From Zygaena filipendulae (Eukaryota > Arthropoda > Insecta > Lepidoptera > Zygaenidae), in NCBI GenBank assembly GCA_907165275.2, contig OU015662.1, positions 8,315,501 to 8,379,500 of the forward strand: a DNA stretch of 64,000 bases. The letters run 5' to 3'. Positions 1 to 12,379 of this stretch are shown here, one piece after another. Numbering within the stretch: position 1 is the first letter of the stretch; each line of letters starts with the position of its first letter. The notes under the pieces were generated by a model, which was not told the DNA's origin, did no database searches, and saw nothing but the letters and a program-made list of their open reading frames with translations. The translations under genes and the position numbers were made by a program.

Positions 1-70
1 TGCCTTTGCAATAATGTACTATTATTGTTTACCTATAGTAGAAACTAACTGCATTTTTAATGTATTTCAG

Positions 71-3000
71 ATGCAAAGAAACAATTGAGAACGTGATCGA
101 TAACGCAATAGACACCGTTAAGAACAAGATAGTGGACCTCTTGGAAGTTATGATTAAAAAGGTGGAATATTTAATTTTTTATAATAAAATTTTTATATAA
201 TAATAATATTTAAATTATAATAATATTTAAATTATTAAATTTTTTATATAATAATATTTATGTTCTTAAATATTATATAATTTTGTTATCATTGATACAT
301 GACCGCCATGTTACAGATTGCCATAAAAAAGTATTATCTAGCAACAAAAGTTACATAACTGCCTCGCTGATATGAAATTGAAGAAAGACTTGAAAGTGTT
401 TTAAGTTTTTGTAGCGTTTATAAATACGATCCTAGAATCTGTTTTCACTCAATCTGTTGTGTTTCTTATTTCAAAATTGACTAATAATTTTTTGCCAATT
501 TCAGATGATGCCAGCAATCACTCGTTTCCTAATAGAAGGCGCAGAGTTGCTCCACCAGGACTGCTCGAGCATGGACCGGGTGATGCGCTACCTGGAAGCG
601 AACCTGGATACCATCAGTCAACACCTGAACAATGAGAACTTCAATAGAACACTCGAAATGGTCTGGGAGCAACTCGGTGATGTTTTATATGAACTTATAC
701 AAGCCAATCTAGAGGTGAGAAATGAGGACATTTTTTTTTAACGTAATACTTTAATAGTCACAGTATTTCGCCTTTGTAAATAGATATAACCACGATTTTT
801 TTTTAATAATTTATTATTGTTACTAATTTTAATACCGTATCATAAAATAATGGTTATGGGTTGTTTTTTTTTCGCTGGAATTAAATTATCATTCCCATTT
901 TAATATATTAACTCAGAAGTCGCTACTAAATGGTGATTTATAAAATTGCCCAATGTTCAAGATGTAAGTAGGTACCTACTTCGTTTAATAGTGTAGTCGC
1001 GTTGAGTTTATTTTTGCTATCCCTTATTTAACCCATTGAAACTTTTTCTTTGTAGAAAGAGAATATCTCCACCCGTATCCGCTTGATTAGGCGTAGATAT
1101 TTTGAGAAAAACAAAATATCACCGAACTTAATATTGCTACGGGTAATTAATATAATTTACCTATTATAAAAAGCACGGGTTCTAAGCAATTTGAATTTAG
1201 AAATGAAACGCACATTTTTGTAGTTACATGCTTTTTTTCTGTAGAATAATTATGAGCCAGTTATTTTGATTTTTACCTCTTTTTTTTATTTATTAGCACC
1301 GAAGGGCAAAGATAACTCGTTTTATCGACCCGAGACGCTTGAACAAATCGGCCGCTGCGCAATTAGATGCGGTAAAATTTATATATCATAATAGTTTAGC
1401 ACCTTGTTACCTGTTTTGCTACATGCTATTGTGAATTATGTGACCGTTAGTCCTACTCTTCCGTATGTCAAATGTTCGTCATTTCAATAAGTTTTCTCAC
1501 ATTATCAAGTTGGTCAAATGTGCATGTTGTTGAACACACTATATGAACATTCAAATCAAAATTGCCGTGGTACCCACAATTGAACTAATACAAGTTTAAG
1601 GTACCGATGAAACTGTCTAATAAGTATTTCAAAGTGTTTTTTTCTACATTGACAGATGTGGAATGACGTCTTAAGTACTTATACGTACCTATAAAGTTAC
1701 TGAATTAAATCTATTTATACTCAAAATAATTCATTCCAATGCATTAAATCATACTGCCTACATCACAGCATGCATTTACTTAAAATATTTTTGGGATTAA
1801 AAAGATTCATAATTTGACGGTATTATTTTTATTAATTGTCATTTTTTCTACTTTTAAACAAGCATGCTCTGTTATGCTATTATGAAGAAGGTAATCATCT
1901 TGTATATCACTTCGCAAAACACCCTCACTTCGTTTTTAATATCACTAGTGAATGTTTTGGTAGTCTCAAGATAAAATCAAGGTCAAGCGTAGTGAAATAA
2001 TTCTTCTGTTACTACTGACCTACTTGAGGCGCCATTATCAAACTCACTCAGTTTTGAATTTATGCGCAGAACAGAAAATAACATATAGAAGGGACATCAA
2101 CTTAGTTTAGTGTCAAAACAAATGATAACTAGTGTCATGTGATTTTCGCACACAAAACTATTCATTAACCTACAGAAATGTATTAAACGCTTTATGGTTG
2201 TTTTTACTTATTCACTGTTTTCAAAATTCACAGTTTCGGGAATATTGTGGTAAATAGGTATACTTGGGATGGCAGCAAAAGTAGTTTTTGGCAAGTTAGA
2301 GCAATTGCTCTAACTTCCATTACAACGGTAGCGCGCTTGCCCCGCCTACATGTCCTCTCTAGTTAATTTATTTGCTCTGTGAATTTATGTATACGAAACT
2401 AATCTCACCGGTGATCCAGAAGTGATTTCGCAAATGACCCTTATCAAAATAGTTTGGCAAATTGCACGTTCTTAAAGAAAACTGCAATAAACTCACTCGT
2501 GATGCTTTGCATGTTAATTTACTTTTTCTAACTCTTCAGTACCTAATCTAACGGTAAGTATACCTATCGCATACAAGTTTCATCGTAGAGGGGTATTTAT
2601 TTATTTATTTATTTATTGAAGCACACAACACAGATTACATGTTACTATCTTATCTTATCTATCTATCTATCTAATATATATAAATCACGTGTCACGTTGT
2701 TTGTCCGCGATGGACTCCGAAACTATTGAACGGATTTTGATAAAATTTGGCAACCATTTATAATATGGTCCAACTTAAAAGATAGGATAGTTTTTATCCC
2801 GGAATTCCCGCGGGATCTCCGGAATTACCGTGGATGAAATCGCGGGGGACAGCTAATAATATTATAAATGCATATTAGTACCCAATAAGTAATTAAGTAC
2901 CCAAAGTCACTTTATGTTTTTTTTGAAGTTATAAGTACCTGTGCATTTTCACTTGATATTCCTCTACTTGTATCTAATTTACCTTTATACGTGAGTACTA

Positions 3001-5719
3001 ATATTTATTCTGTGCCTTTACGTTATGGTGGTGGATTCAATTCATACAACGAAAAACGGTTGGTTTAAATAATTAATTATTTAGATTGCATTATGATTCA
3101 GATTTCAGTATATATAAGCAATTATTATTAATGCTAGTTAAAAGATACCTACTACAAAACATGATTACACTTTTTTTGAATCAACACTCAATGACACTGT
3201 GTCATTGTGGGTTTGTATGGTTGTGGTTTTTAAAAATTAATTAAATGTAACTAACTACATTGAACCACTACTTATACCTATAATGCATGTTGTATGATTC
3301 TTACCCTCATCATCCTTAGATAATTAGACTCAGAGTTCAGTGATGTAATATTTGATTGATTTATTACCAACGTCATTGATCCTTATTCCTTATAAATCGA
3401 ATCAGTGTCGTTATGTATCAAAGTTTGATTAAATTATATAACATTACAGAAACGTCGTCCGCCATCTTTCTTCCATAACCTTCACGAATGTCTCAAGATA
3501 ATGATCCGGTCGTTCCATCCGGAAAACAAAGAGATCTATTCCTCGGAAACACTAAAGAGGGTGGAGTATCTCCTCAAGATCCACGGTATGGAGACGAGAG
3601 AGTTGATCCATCAGTACCACTTAGAAAGGTGGCAGGAACAACAGACGATCGAGGAACCCCAGATGGGAATACTGACCGTCCGAGCGCAGTTCATTGAAGA
3701 TAATTTAAAAATTGAAGTAATGAACGCGAGGAATTTAGTGCCAACTGATTCTAATGGTGAGTAGCCCATCTAAAGATTTGGATTCTTTTTGATAGCGAAC
3801 CAACACGGAACTCTCGCACTTCGAAATTATTGTACAAATCAAAACACGACCTTATTCCATTGAAAGATGTTTTTTATCTTTTAAGGACGTGAAATTTCTT
3901 TGAAAATAAGTATTTGTTCACCGTTTTTTAGGATTTCTGTAGATAGATCCGTCTTTTAAGATAATAACTTTGGTCACAATTATTCTTTCTTATCAGACAC
4001 ACTGAGAAGATTAGTCTAATGGCTATCTTAATGGCTAATCTTTGGAGGGCGATTCGCTTAATTGCGACATTATTAACAAATGGAACAAAAAGTATAATAT
4101 ATAGTAAATATTTGATGCATTACATGAACACATTTTCAGGGCTCTGCGACTCGTATGTCCGCGTGGCTCTACTCCCGGAGGACACGTTCGCTGCGGTCCC
4201 GAAACCTAAGACGCAGACACACAGCAAAAATCTCTTCCCGCTCTATGACGAAATGTTCCTCATGTAAGTTTTACCTCGATCACATATCGACTAACCAACT
4301 GTACCAACCGTATAAGTGTAAACACTTATGTATGGTAGGTATATTATAAGCAAATATTGGAATGTAGAATTTTTTAATTTTCTTTCTTCTTCTTGTTCTT
4401 ACGCACTTTCGCATAGATATAATGCGTTTAAAGGTTTAAAACTGCAAATCATGAAACGATGCATAATATTAGTTTGATAAAGCGTCTTTGCTGCTTTCTC
4501 TAGGAAAATGGAAGGCATGGGGCTTAGGTAATCTACTTCTCTCCGAACTCGTGCTACAGCAATGTATTTGGTAGCTTTCTATCTCAAAAACAACGCGAGT
4601 AACAGCCAATGTTTATCATTATATCTCCTAGAGCCTTGACGCCTGAGCAGCGTCGCACCACCGACGGCCTGATCCACCTGGTCATCAAGGACAAGGACAT
4701 GTTCAGCGTCAGCAACACGTTCGTGGGGGAGGCCTACTTGCACTTCAGCGAGGTGCCGGACACGTCAGCGCCGATCAGCAGCTTGCCGCAACAGCTGTTG
4801 CCGCTGCACAAACCCACGAACTTTGGTTTGTAGCACATGTTTGTCAATGCTTCGTCTAACATTGCTAGCGATTCTATTAACACGAACGTGTTAATGAATT
4901 AACTGAAAACCTGATATACCATATAAAAAAATAATAATATGATTCTAATATATTTTATGTCAAAAAATCATACTTTAAAAGTTATTCAACATTAGTTTGG
5001 AGGTGACCTATCTACGAAATTCCAAGCGCTACGCCCGCATCTACCGGTTCGAATTTTTGTGCTGCGCGCGGCGTACGCGCCAAATATTGTATTAAAATAA
5101 TTTAGACATGGGCTAATAAAAGTGAAAAAAAATATACCCTATATTAAAACATAGTGCGATCGATTCGCTAGTTGATTCTGAGCAGACTACTTTCTAGTTT
5201 TCAGTTAATTCATTAACACGATGTATTCAATCGTAACTAAAGTTTTACTTTGTCACGACTTTGATCGGTTAACATAAGTCAAGTTATGTCGTTTTTCCTA
5301 CAAACTTTTCTGTAGTTTTTTTTTGAATTTTGTTGTATACAATTTTGAGTTTTGACTTAGTTATGAAATCAAAAATAACTAATCTTAAACGTGGTCGTGC
5401 CAAAGAAAAGTTATTTAATTGTTCCTCAAGAGAATCGCCACTGTTGGACAGAATGTAAATATTTATACTTAGTTTTATTCCAAGTATAAAAAAAAACAAC
5501 CTAAAACTGAGAGAATAATAATAGTTATAGTTACACTGATTACAAAGCACTGTCTAGACTCCTAGAGAGTCAAAAAGAATAAAAAAAAACAATGTATTTT
5601 TTGCAGATGGCGATGCTATCAAAGCTCTAGAGTCGAGGCAGGGCGACAAGCAGGCGCGCGAGTTCCTCAAAAAGCAACGACAGAAGATACCGAGCAAACA
5701 ACTGTTCTCGTTCAGCTGA
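71..5719 (+). CDS. UNC13-family protein (Munc13-4/BAIAP3-like), 3' portion
   Basis: Six exons join in frame to a stop: 71..161, 505..714, 3450..3756, 4140..4263, 4632..4825, 5607..5719 (346 codons with stop; the 5' part lies before the window). Exons 1-2 encode a helical MHD2-type tail (MIKKMMPAITRFLIEGAELL, then VWEQLGDVLYELIQANLE). Exon 3 starts KRRPPSFFHNLHECLKIMI and enters a C2 domain at GILTVRAQF; the C2 loops show TDSNGLCDSYV and IKDKDMFSVSNTFVGEA, i.e. several but not all acidic Ca2+-site positions. The last exon ends in a basic helix (REFLKKQRQKIPSKQ). Family knowledge: MHD plus C-terminal C2 proteins prime SNARE-dependent vesicle or dense-core granule exocytosis at membranes. The C-terminal location and short tail fit UNC13D/BAIAP3 (fly unc-13-4A/4B) rather than neuronal unc-13. 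I cannot tell which paralogue from this part alone. The donor after exon 1 (gtggaa) is weak. Confidence 0.85.
1297..1371 (+). CDS. Possible 75-nt in-frame cassette exon of the UNC13-like gene
   Basis: Between exons ending at 714 and starting at 3450 lies a 75-nt open stretch flanked by a pyrimidine-rich tattag acceptor and a gtaaaa donor. In phase 0, the phase of both neighbours, it reads HRRAKITRFIDPRRLNKSAA then AQLDA with no stop. Skipping it also keeps frame and gives the expected family sequence (QANLE-KRRPP), so it would be an alternative exon at the MHD2-C2B linker. It may be chance; transcript data would settle it. Confidence 0.4.
2595..2672. repeat. Simple repeats (ttta)n and (tatc)n
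   Basis: Two microsatellites lie close together in the UNC13-like intron, a (ttta)n run near 2595-2617 and a tatct/tatc run near 2646-2672. The second abuts the dispersed repeat that follows, a common arrangement at its 3' end. Confidence 0.8.
2673..2856 (-). repeat. Dispersed SINE-like repeat copy
   Basis: Reads on the minus strand from an agctgtccccgcga-like head, through the ggaattcccgcggga-type core and ataaaaac, to a cacgtgatttatatat tail. It belongs to the superfamily of short repeats copied about two dozen times in this window; a copy of its tail end lies at 51270-51365. I cannot assign a library name. Confidence 0.6.
4887..5220. mobile_element. 334-bp TIR element (non-autonomous DNA transposon)
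   Basis: It starts at cgtgttaatgaattaactg and ends in the exact reverse complement, giving 24-bp perfect terminal inverted repeats; the TIR itself is semi-palindromic. No coding capacity. A second copy in the opposite orientation, interrupted by a Penelope fragment, occupies 26275-27262. It lies in the last intron of the UNC13-like gene. No clear target duplication was seen. Confidence 0.75.
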
Positions 5720-6000
5720 ATTAATTCTCCATAAGCCTGAATCCTGAGGAAGATATTCCTAACTCCCACTTCCTAGATAGGTACATAAAAAGTTCGATAA
5801 TAATATAGATGTATAGATATTTATATAATTAACTCTTCAGTATGAAGTGGGTACGAAAAACCTTTTTATTTATCTAAACTATAGATAGATAAGTAACTGC
5901 ATAATATGTAAGTAATGTTGTATATGAGGGGTGTGACAAGTGTTGTAAGTTTGATTAAAAGTTTTATATAAGTAATATATAAATTATATATAATATATTT
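5720..6000 (+). other. 3' UTR/downstream of UNC13-like gene
   Basis: AT-rich sequence after the stop at 5717-5719, with short tata-rich stretches. No convincing AATAAA was picked. It runs to the SINE at 6001. Confidence 0.4.
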
Positions 6001-6267
6001 GACGACCCGATTGGCGCAATGGTCACCATGTCTGCCCGCTAATCAAGAGGTTCCGGGTTCGATTCCCGGTGGGGGTGGACTTTGTGTGATGAACACAGGG
6101 TTCCATTTTCCAGTCTGGGTGTGTATATATATGTATATAGTATAATATATATGTAATAATATGTGTAGTATATACCACGTTTGCTTGGTTTCCACGACAC
6201 AAGCTCATAGCTTAGTGTGGGATCAAGTAAATCTGTGTGTGGTGAAGTGGATTATTATTATTATTAT
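6001..6267 (+). mobile_element. tRNA-derived SINE
   Basis: Contains a perfect pol III A box (TGGCGCAATGG, 6012-6022) and B box (GGTTCGATTCC, 6056-6066) 33 bp apart, then a non-tRNA body and a ttatta-repeat tail ending near 6267. The flanks of the boxes do not form a tRNA acceptor stem, so this is a SINE head rather than a tRNA gene. Confidence 0.75.
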
Positions 6268-6515
6268 AAAAATCTCGTGTCACAGTGTTTGTTATCGAAC
6301 TCCTCCAAAACGCCTTGACCGATTTTTATAAAATTTGTGTATATTTGGTAGGACTGAGATTAGGTCGTAGGCTATTTTTTATATCCCTAGATGATAAGGG
6401 TAGCCCTCTCCAGATTTTTTTTTAATTTTTTGGACAAAATTTTATTTTACTTTCGGGTTCCTGCGGGAAGTATTCCAAAACTCACGCAGGTGAAATCGCG
6501 GGCACCGTTAGTAAT
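6268..6515 (-). repeat. Dispersed SINE-like repeat copy
   Basis: On the minus strand it has the tttcacctgcgtgag head and a cgggaacccgaaag core. It is a divergent member of the window's main short-repeat superfamily and directly follows the tRNA-derived SINE. Confidence 0.5.
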
Positions 6516-8370
6516 ACATATAATTTAAATTGGCCTTATGGTTTAAGCGATAACCGATCATCATTTATCATGGTTAAAGCAATATGACCCTGAGATTCTG
6601 CTAACATCTCAACCGTACTTAAAAAAAATCTGGTCACCACTCACCATTGTGTAATGACAGTTGATGTTCAAGAACTATTTTTATTACTTTTGTCATGTAT
6701 ATGTATAAAACAAACGCGTCATAAGAACCAGCGTAATCTATGTGAGCATAATATAGTGTTTTGTCACACCCCTATCATTTGAATGGAATGTATTATGTAA
6801 AGTTTTATTTGTATCAACAATTTTCTATTGTTTTAAGTAAATATAAGATTAGACTGATGTTTTTCGAATGGCGTTACTTTGATATCGTTTTCATGAGAGT
6901 GGTAGGAATGTATAAGTTTGAATTTGTTTAAAAATTTGTTGTTTTGGCATTAACGTTATAGAATCTCCAGTAAAATATTAAATAATCGCATTAAAAAAAA
7001 TGTAATACAAAATGATTTCTTTTCTAAAAATAACTATCGATTTACACCGTATTTCAAACAAACATAAGTTTTGAGTTTTTTGAGAAGTTATTGCAATAGT
7101 TTGCGAAATAAATCAAGTCGTTTTTTATCGTTCAGTCAAATATTCTGATTATAAATATAATTGATAGTCAGTTATATTGTTTTATATAGAGGTAGATATT
7201 TTTAGCTGCTTGCCTGTTATTGTTTATTTATAAGGAAAAATGTGGTTCGAGTTGAACATGCCAAGTATAGGTATATTAATGAGGTAAATATTGATTTGAA
7301 TTTCTTCTGTGCCTTCTTAGAAAAATAGGTATATTATATAAAAACACGAAAGTCTACATATTTTTTTGAAGTAAAATTTCTTTGGGCTTGGGAGAAAAAT
7401 AATTATCACGGTTTGTTTGTTTGTGTGAACAGTTATGGAAAACAGTTAAAAACATGCGTGATGCGCCTAGTGAAGTAGCTTTATAGCTTGCGCGCCACGC
7501 GTCGTCGGTTCGAACCTCACGGTTTCTTTAAAAACTTTTGTTGTTGTTTTTTTTTTAATAAGTTTCCGTATGCGTGTATGTAGTAATGCCTGATTTTTAC
7601 AGTGTTCTCTTCATTTGGAGAATTTTTATAGTAGTATTACTATAAAATGATTAAATATGTAGGTAAGTATCTTATGTATCTGAAAAACAATTATTATTAT
7701 TATTTTAAATGATGTATTTTACTATATTATTAATTTGTAGTGAAACTGCTATTTCTGTGATAATGCGAAGTGCCACTATGGAATGCGTATACAATGGTGC
7801 CTTATTATATAGAAATCCAGATGCTTGTCGATAGGACTAAAATAGTGTATTTAAGTTTTACTTCTATTTTAGTTTATATAATATTGGATTATTTAAAATT
7901 TATGCAATTCTCACATGTCTATAACAATAAAACTTTTGGTACCTATACACGTCTGTTTCCATATTTTGTGTTATCTTGTTTACATAATATTATGGCTGCG
8001 TAATGTATATTTTATAAACATTCTTAGTAAAAGAAAATACAAACAATTTTCTACAAATCTTTTTACAGTTTTTATTTAATTGGTCAACTGTTTTTCGTAT
8101 TGAGTTTCACGTATTTCGCAGTCTTTTGCGAACTTTTTTATCGCGATAACAGTAGACAAACACTATTTGTCGTCCTCATCACAAATGATTGATTTAAATT
8201 ATCAGTCTTTGTTGGTCTTACCGATATCATTAACATGTAAAAATGTGGTGAAGTTAAACAATTGTCTACAACAGTAAAGACGGCCTTAAATCGCGTACGG
8301 GCGTGACTCTTGAGGCTAGAAGGCAAACGAATACAGGAGAAATCGTTGTCCCATTTAGCATAAAAAATAT
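6516..8370. other. AT-rich intergenic, nothing coding
   Basis: No open frame with protein-like composition. Near 7465-7530 a ggttcgaacctc word sits 3' of a weak A-box-like stretch, possibly a decayed tRNA-related SINE; too weak to annotate separately. Confidence 0.4.
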
Positions 8371-8540
8371 AGGTAGTTGGCCCCCGCGGTTTCAGCCGCG
8401 GTAATTTCGTAGTTCTTGCGGGGATTCCGTGATAAAAATGTTAAAATACTCTACTCTCTCTATGTCCGTCTCTGTACCCTGACAATGTGTATGCAAAATT
8501 TAATGATTTCGCTCTGTACCCTCTATATTATATAGATAAT
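8371..8540 (+). repeat. Dispersed SINE-like repeat copy
   Basis: Shows ccccgcggtttcagccgcgg, a degraded ggattccgtgataaaaatg core and the ctctgtaccctgacaatgtg block shared with the other copies, but lacks the terminal aatattagtagg. Confidence 0.6.
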
Positions 8541-8755
8541 ATATGAATGGTGCGATAGGATCTACTTAAATTAGTTTAACAAGCTAGGCAGTTTGTTAAC
8601 AATAAAAAAACACTGTTTTTAATGTCCTTTAAAGTAAACATAAATTCCAATGGCAATAGCAAAACCAACGGTTATATCTATAGGTATCTGAAAAATTTTA
8701 CCAATTGGGATCTGAATAGGGTGATGTACCTACGTTATTGTGGGGATTTCTGGGA

Positions 8756-8798
8756 CCTAGCTGTATAAGAAAGGTACCTACTTTCTTATACAGCTAGG
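8756..8798. repeat. Perfect 18-bp inverted repeat (hairpin)
   Basis: Arms cctagctgtataagaaag (8756-8773) and its exact complement (8781-8798) surround a 7-nt loop. It could form a short cruciform or RNA hairpin. No known microRNA seed was recognised. Confidence 0.7.
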
Positions 8799-9154
8799 TT
8801 CAATAACAACTAGAATTTGTATTAGAAATCAGATTTCAAATTTGTTTCATTCTGATGTACCTACCTACCTATACCTATTTACTTACACTGCTACAAACGT
8901 TAAACGATTAGGGAACGATTTTAATAAAAACATAACAGCAATACTATTTAATTAGGTAATAATATTCCGTCACTTTTTTTTTAATTCGTTCAAAACATAT
9001 CTCCACTCGAGGAAAACAAAAGGTAGGTAGGTTTTTTTTATTCTATCAGAAATTTTGGCGGTACCATCGGGGCGTATTCTGAAATGGCGCGTTGGCGCGG
9101 CTCTCGCGGTACGGTGGTTTATTCCAACTAGTTACATACACCATAGTCCGATGA

Positions 9155-9290
9155 TCGAACTGTTTGGATTTTTTTTTCCAAATTGTTAGACTGACAGATA
9201 ATAATCTAACTGTTTGGATATAAATATTCCAAGCTGTTAGATTGACTAGTTGGCGAACTGTGATTTTTTTCCAAGTTATTAGACTGCCTA
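9155..9290. repeat. Degenerate short tandem/inverted repeats
   Basis: Three related units with aactgtttggat or ttccaa..tgttagactg words, spaced about 50-75 bp apart, partly inverted relative to each other. No function is apparent. Confidence 0.45.
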
Positions 9291-10021
9291 AGTGAATTTC
9301 GTGGGCCTTTTTTTATTAAAATATGTAGATGTAGCCTACTCACTAAAATGATATGTTGGCAAACCTATCGATTGTAGAGCTAGAAGAAGTCGAAACAAGG
9401 CCACACTCGGCCTGACATGTAGTTGCTAGGTAGTAGGTATGGGAATCTTTACTAAGTCGTTATTACTCTATGCATATAAAATAATAATAGCCACTGTTCC
9501 TGCGTGCTACGCAGTGCGGCCCCATTTCAGCTTACGGCACGATGTTTGTAGCATAGTATGGGCATTTGTAGCCTCGTGGGCCCATAACACTTGTGAAATC
9601 GTTAGGTACTAATATTTCCCGCGTGAATCCCGGGATTCTGTCTCTTCTTCTTCTTCTCTTATTAAGTGGCAACTGTAATGTAATTGTGCCAATGACAATG
9701 TGTGACTTGGTAGAAAAAGCAAAAACAAAACACTCGAGATTTATTTTGAAATCCTGAGAGTTTCAGTTCCAAAATAAATAAAGCACTTTTACAGTATAAA
9801 CATAAAACCAACAACTTTATATAGGTACAATAACAACATTTATTTATTTCAGCTTGACAGTTCGTTGATTGTCATAGGTATTATTCTAAAGTTAGAACTT
9901 GTTTATTAAAAATTGTAGCTATGACTTCCGTTTAAATATGTAGAGTAAAAAAAATAGCATTGACTTTCAATATTTAATGTAGGTATGCTCCGGAATAAAA
10001 GGTAGACTACGTATTAGACCA

Positions 10022-10136
10022 GGCCCGGCAGTCTCGACAACATTTTGACAACGTTATGTTGATCGACGATTTTTGTGTCCCCACTTAACGATCGATATGA
10101 TAACGTTGTCAAAACGTTGTCGAGACTGCCGGCCCA
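10022..10136. mobile_element. Short foldback/MITE-like element
   Basis: Arms of about 35 bp, ggcagtctcgacaac...gacaacgtta and the complement with one or two differences, flank a 40-bp loop. It is a foldback element of about 115 bp without coding capacity. Confidence 0.65.
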
Positions 10137-10779
10137 GGGCCAGCCTATGTAGGTAGATCAGTATCACAGATAATATTATAATACTCTGTCTACCCTATCT
10201 CCATTCCTAACATTCAAATCTGTCCAGCCGTTTCTACGTGAAAGAGAACAAACACTAACTGACACACCCACCAACTCTCTCATTTACCAATAAGTACTAG
10301 TAGAGTAATATATTATCTGTGCTATAGGTAATACAGGGGAAGTGTGATTACCGTGTGATATAAAAGACATCAATGAGTCGACAATAGAACTAAATATTTT
10401 TACTAACAACTCACAGTAGACTATATCTACTAGACCTATATCTACCTATTTTGGCCAATGATATTATGAGTATTATGATTTTAGCACAAAACTAAAAAAA
10501 AAAACAAGTTTTTTTAGATTTTTGGACTTATCCCAAATGCGGATCACACTTTATAAATATTTTGGGAGACATACAATATGTTATTGTGGCAGTAACACGC
10601 AGACAATAGCGTGCTTAGCCAAATTTTGATTCGCAAATACAAAAAAGAAACTGCCTTATTTCATATCGTCATTGACAGTGACATTTGAAATTTGAATGGT
10701 AGGTATTAATTTAAATGTCATCGTTGCGAAGGTCTAATAAAATGTTATTTGCGGTGATGGAAACGCGGCGTCAAATGAA

Positions 10780-10870
10780 ACATCTGAGCGGACGGCGCGG
10801 CGGCGGCGCGTTTCATGTGACTCCCTCCTTTGATCTCGCCGCGCCGACAATCCGCCCGACTGCTTATCGG
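10780..10870. promoter_or_regulatory. GC-rich block with a TCF-type site, upstream of notum
   Basis: An isolated GC-rich patch in AT-rich DNA. It contains CCTTTGATC (10827-10835), a match to the TCF/Pangolin HMG-box site, immediately followed by GCCGCGCC, close to the GCCGCCR C-clamp helper site; ggcggcggcg just upstream gives a helper core on the other strand. It lies about 6.4 kb upstream of the notum coding exons. Inference only. Confidence 0.4.
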
Positions 10871-11239
10871 TTCAGATTTATTGTGATTCGGAGGCTGCGG
10901 CCCGCGGGGAGTCGCACATGCCCTATACTTTGCGATTACCTACTTGTTGGAGGAGATGTTACTTGCGTCGCCTAATAAGCCGCATCAGTTATGAAGGATG
11001 ATTGAAAATTTTTGAATCGTGAAAAGAAACAATAACTGATTTTATGAGGTTCATCATGTCAGTATTTTACAGTTTAGGAACACACGTAATACTTGCATCC
11101 GGCTTCAAAGGACCAGAAGAGTCTTCAGTGCAGTGTTTTTTCCACTTTTAATTTGTTTCTCAATTTGAAAATACAACACGAAAGTTCACGAAAGTGACTG
11201 AATGAGGGACAGACAAACGATCAAGTAAAAAGGGCTAGA

Positions 11240-11529
11240 TGACCACATTAAAATTTTTGGTCAATCTTGTCGATTAATAAAATATATTGGACGCGTAATT
11301 TTTTCCTTTTTTTAAGTAATATACATTGAGTTGAAATTCCGTGTGACGTCATACCTAGGTACACTTTATACTTAGTTATGATGTCGCGACCTCCTAAACT
11401 TTAATGCGTTTTATCTAAGTATTTTTCAATACCTACCTAATTCGAAAAAGCAAAAATACGTATCCATTACTTTTTTACTAACTGACGGACTAAATAGAAT
11501 TTTGATTTTTATACCTTGTCATCATGCCC
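11240..11529. mobile_element. MITE copy (gggcat family), 5' end degraded
   Basis: About 290 bp alignable by eye to the copies at 34624, 50945 and 63352: shared ttgagttgaaattccgtgtg, gacgtca, aaactttaatgcgttttatc, ctaactgacggacta. The 3' terminus catgccc is followed by at; the 5' gggcat end is mutated. Confidence 0.7.
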
Positions 11530-11819
11530 ATTATGGTAGGTACAAATGGTAACCTATTTGCATAAAAAATTAAAATCCTAAGCCACATCTAACTGTAGTT
11601 TATGCGAGTCTATCTAAGAATAATTGGAGAATGACTATCCGATTTTTTGCCTTAATCAACGCGGAGCCCGGTAGCAAGCGTGAGTTGGAGCTCCAGTGTC
11701 CACCACTCGCTTTGCTATTCACCGGACTAGCGCTATAGACACAACTACCTGTTGCCTGGTCTCACTTGGATGACTTTCGGGATTCTCTCGGACTCTGTTA
11801 TATGGGTCCGAGGTCTTCC

Positions 11820-11960
11820 TTTTTAGGGTTCCGTACCCAAGGGTAAAACCTCCGTCCGTCCGTCCGTCTGTACGTCTGTCACCAGGCTTTAGATATCTCA
11901 TGAACCGTGACATAAAGGAGAAACCCAGCCTATAGGTAAATGAAATCCAGCCTATAGGTA
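11820..11960 (+). repeat. Fragment of a common dispersed repeat (ccgtccgtctgt type)
   Basis: The words ttttagggttccgtaccca, ccgtccgtccgtctgt and tatctcatgaaccgtgac are characteristic of a very abundant repeat in moth genomes. Only part of it is present here. Its class is not established from this copy. Confidence 0.5.
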
Positions 11961-12379
11961 CTTGTTCTGTCAAGACTTTCTATAGCAACTTTCTCGACTT
12001 TTTATGAATCGATATTTTTGACAATAATTGTTGAATCTTAATTTAACAATGAAAAAAATACGCGTATCTACCTATTTTGGAAATTAATAAATATGTAGCA
12101 AATTATAAAGTTGCAACTATACTTAGTAATACTGGCCTATATAATAAGTACATACTTGTCCCATGTCCCAGATTACCATAATATAAGTTATTATCTAGAT
12201 TTTCATTGCTTAACAGCATGAAATTATTTAAATGCAGTTCACGTATGTAAAAACTATTTTTTTTAATTCGTCTCTTTGTTAATACGCGGTAATAAATAGG
12301 TGATAATTTTCTATTACATATAATTATTGTGTGTTTAATATTTTATGAAATTATAATCAATAAATAAGTTTTTGGATAG

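Noticed and set aside
6010..6085. tRNA gene
   Set aside because: A and B boxes are perfect, but no acceptor stem closes around them and a SINE body with a ttatta tail follows.
10715..10975. 86-residue open frame upstream of notum
   Set aside because: No signal peptide fit or splice connection to the Notum exons; product of a GC patch.
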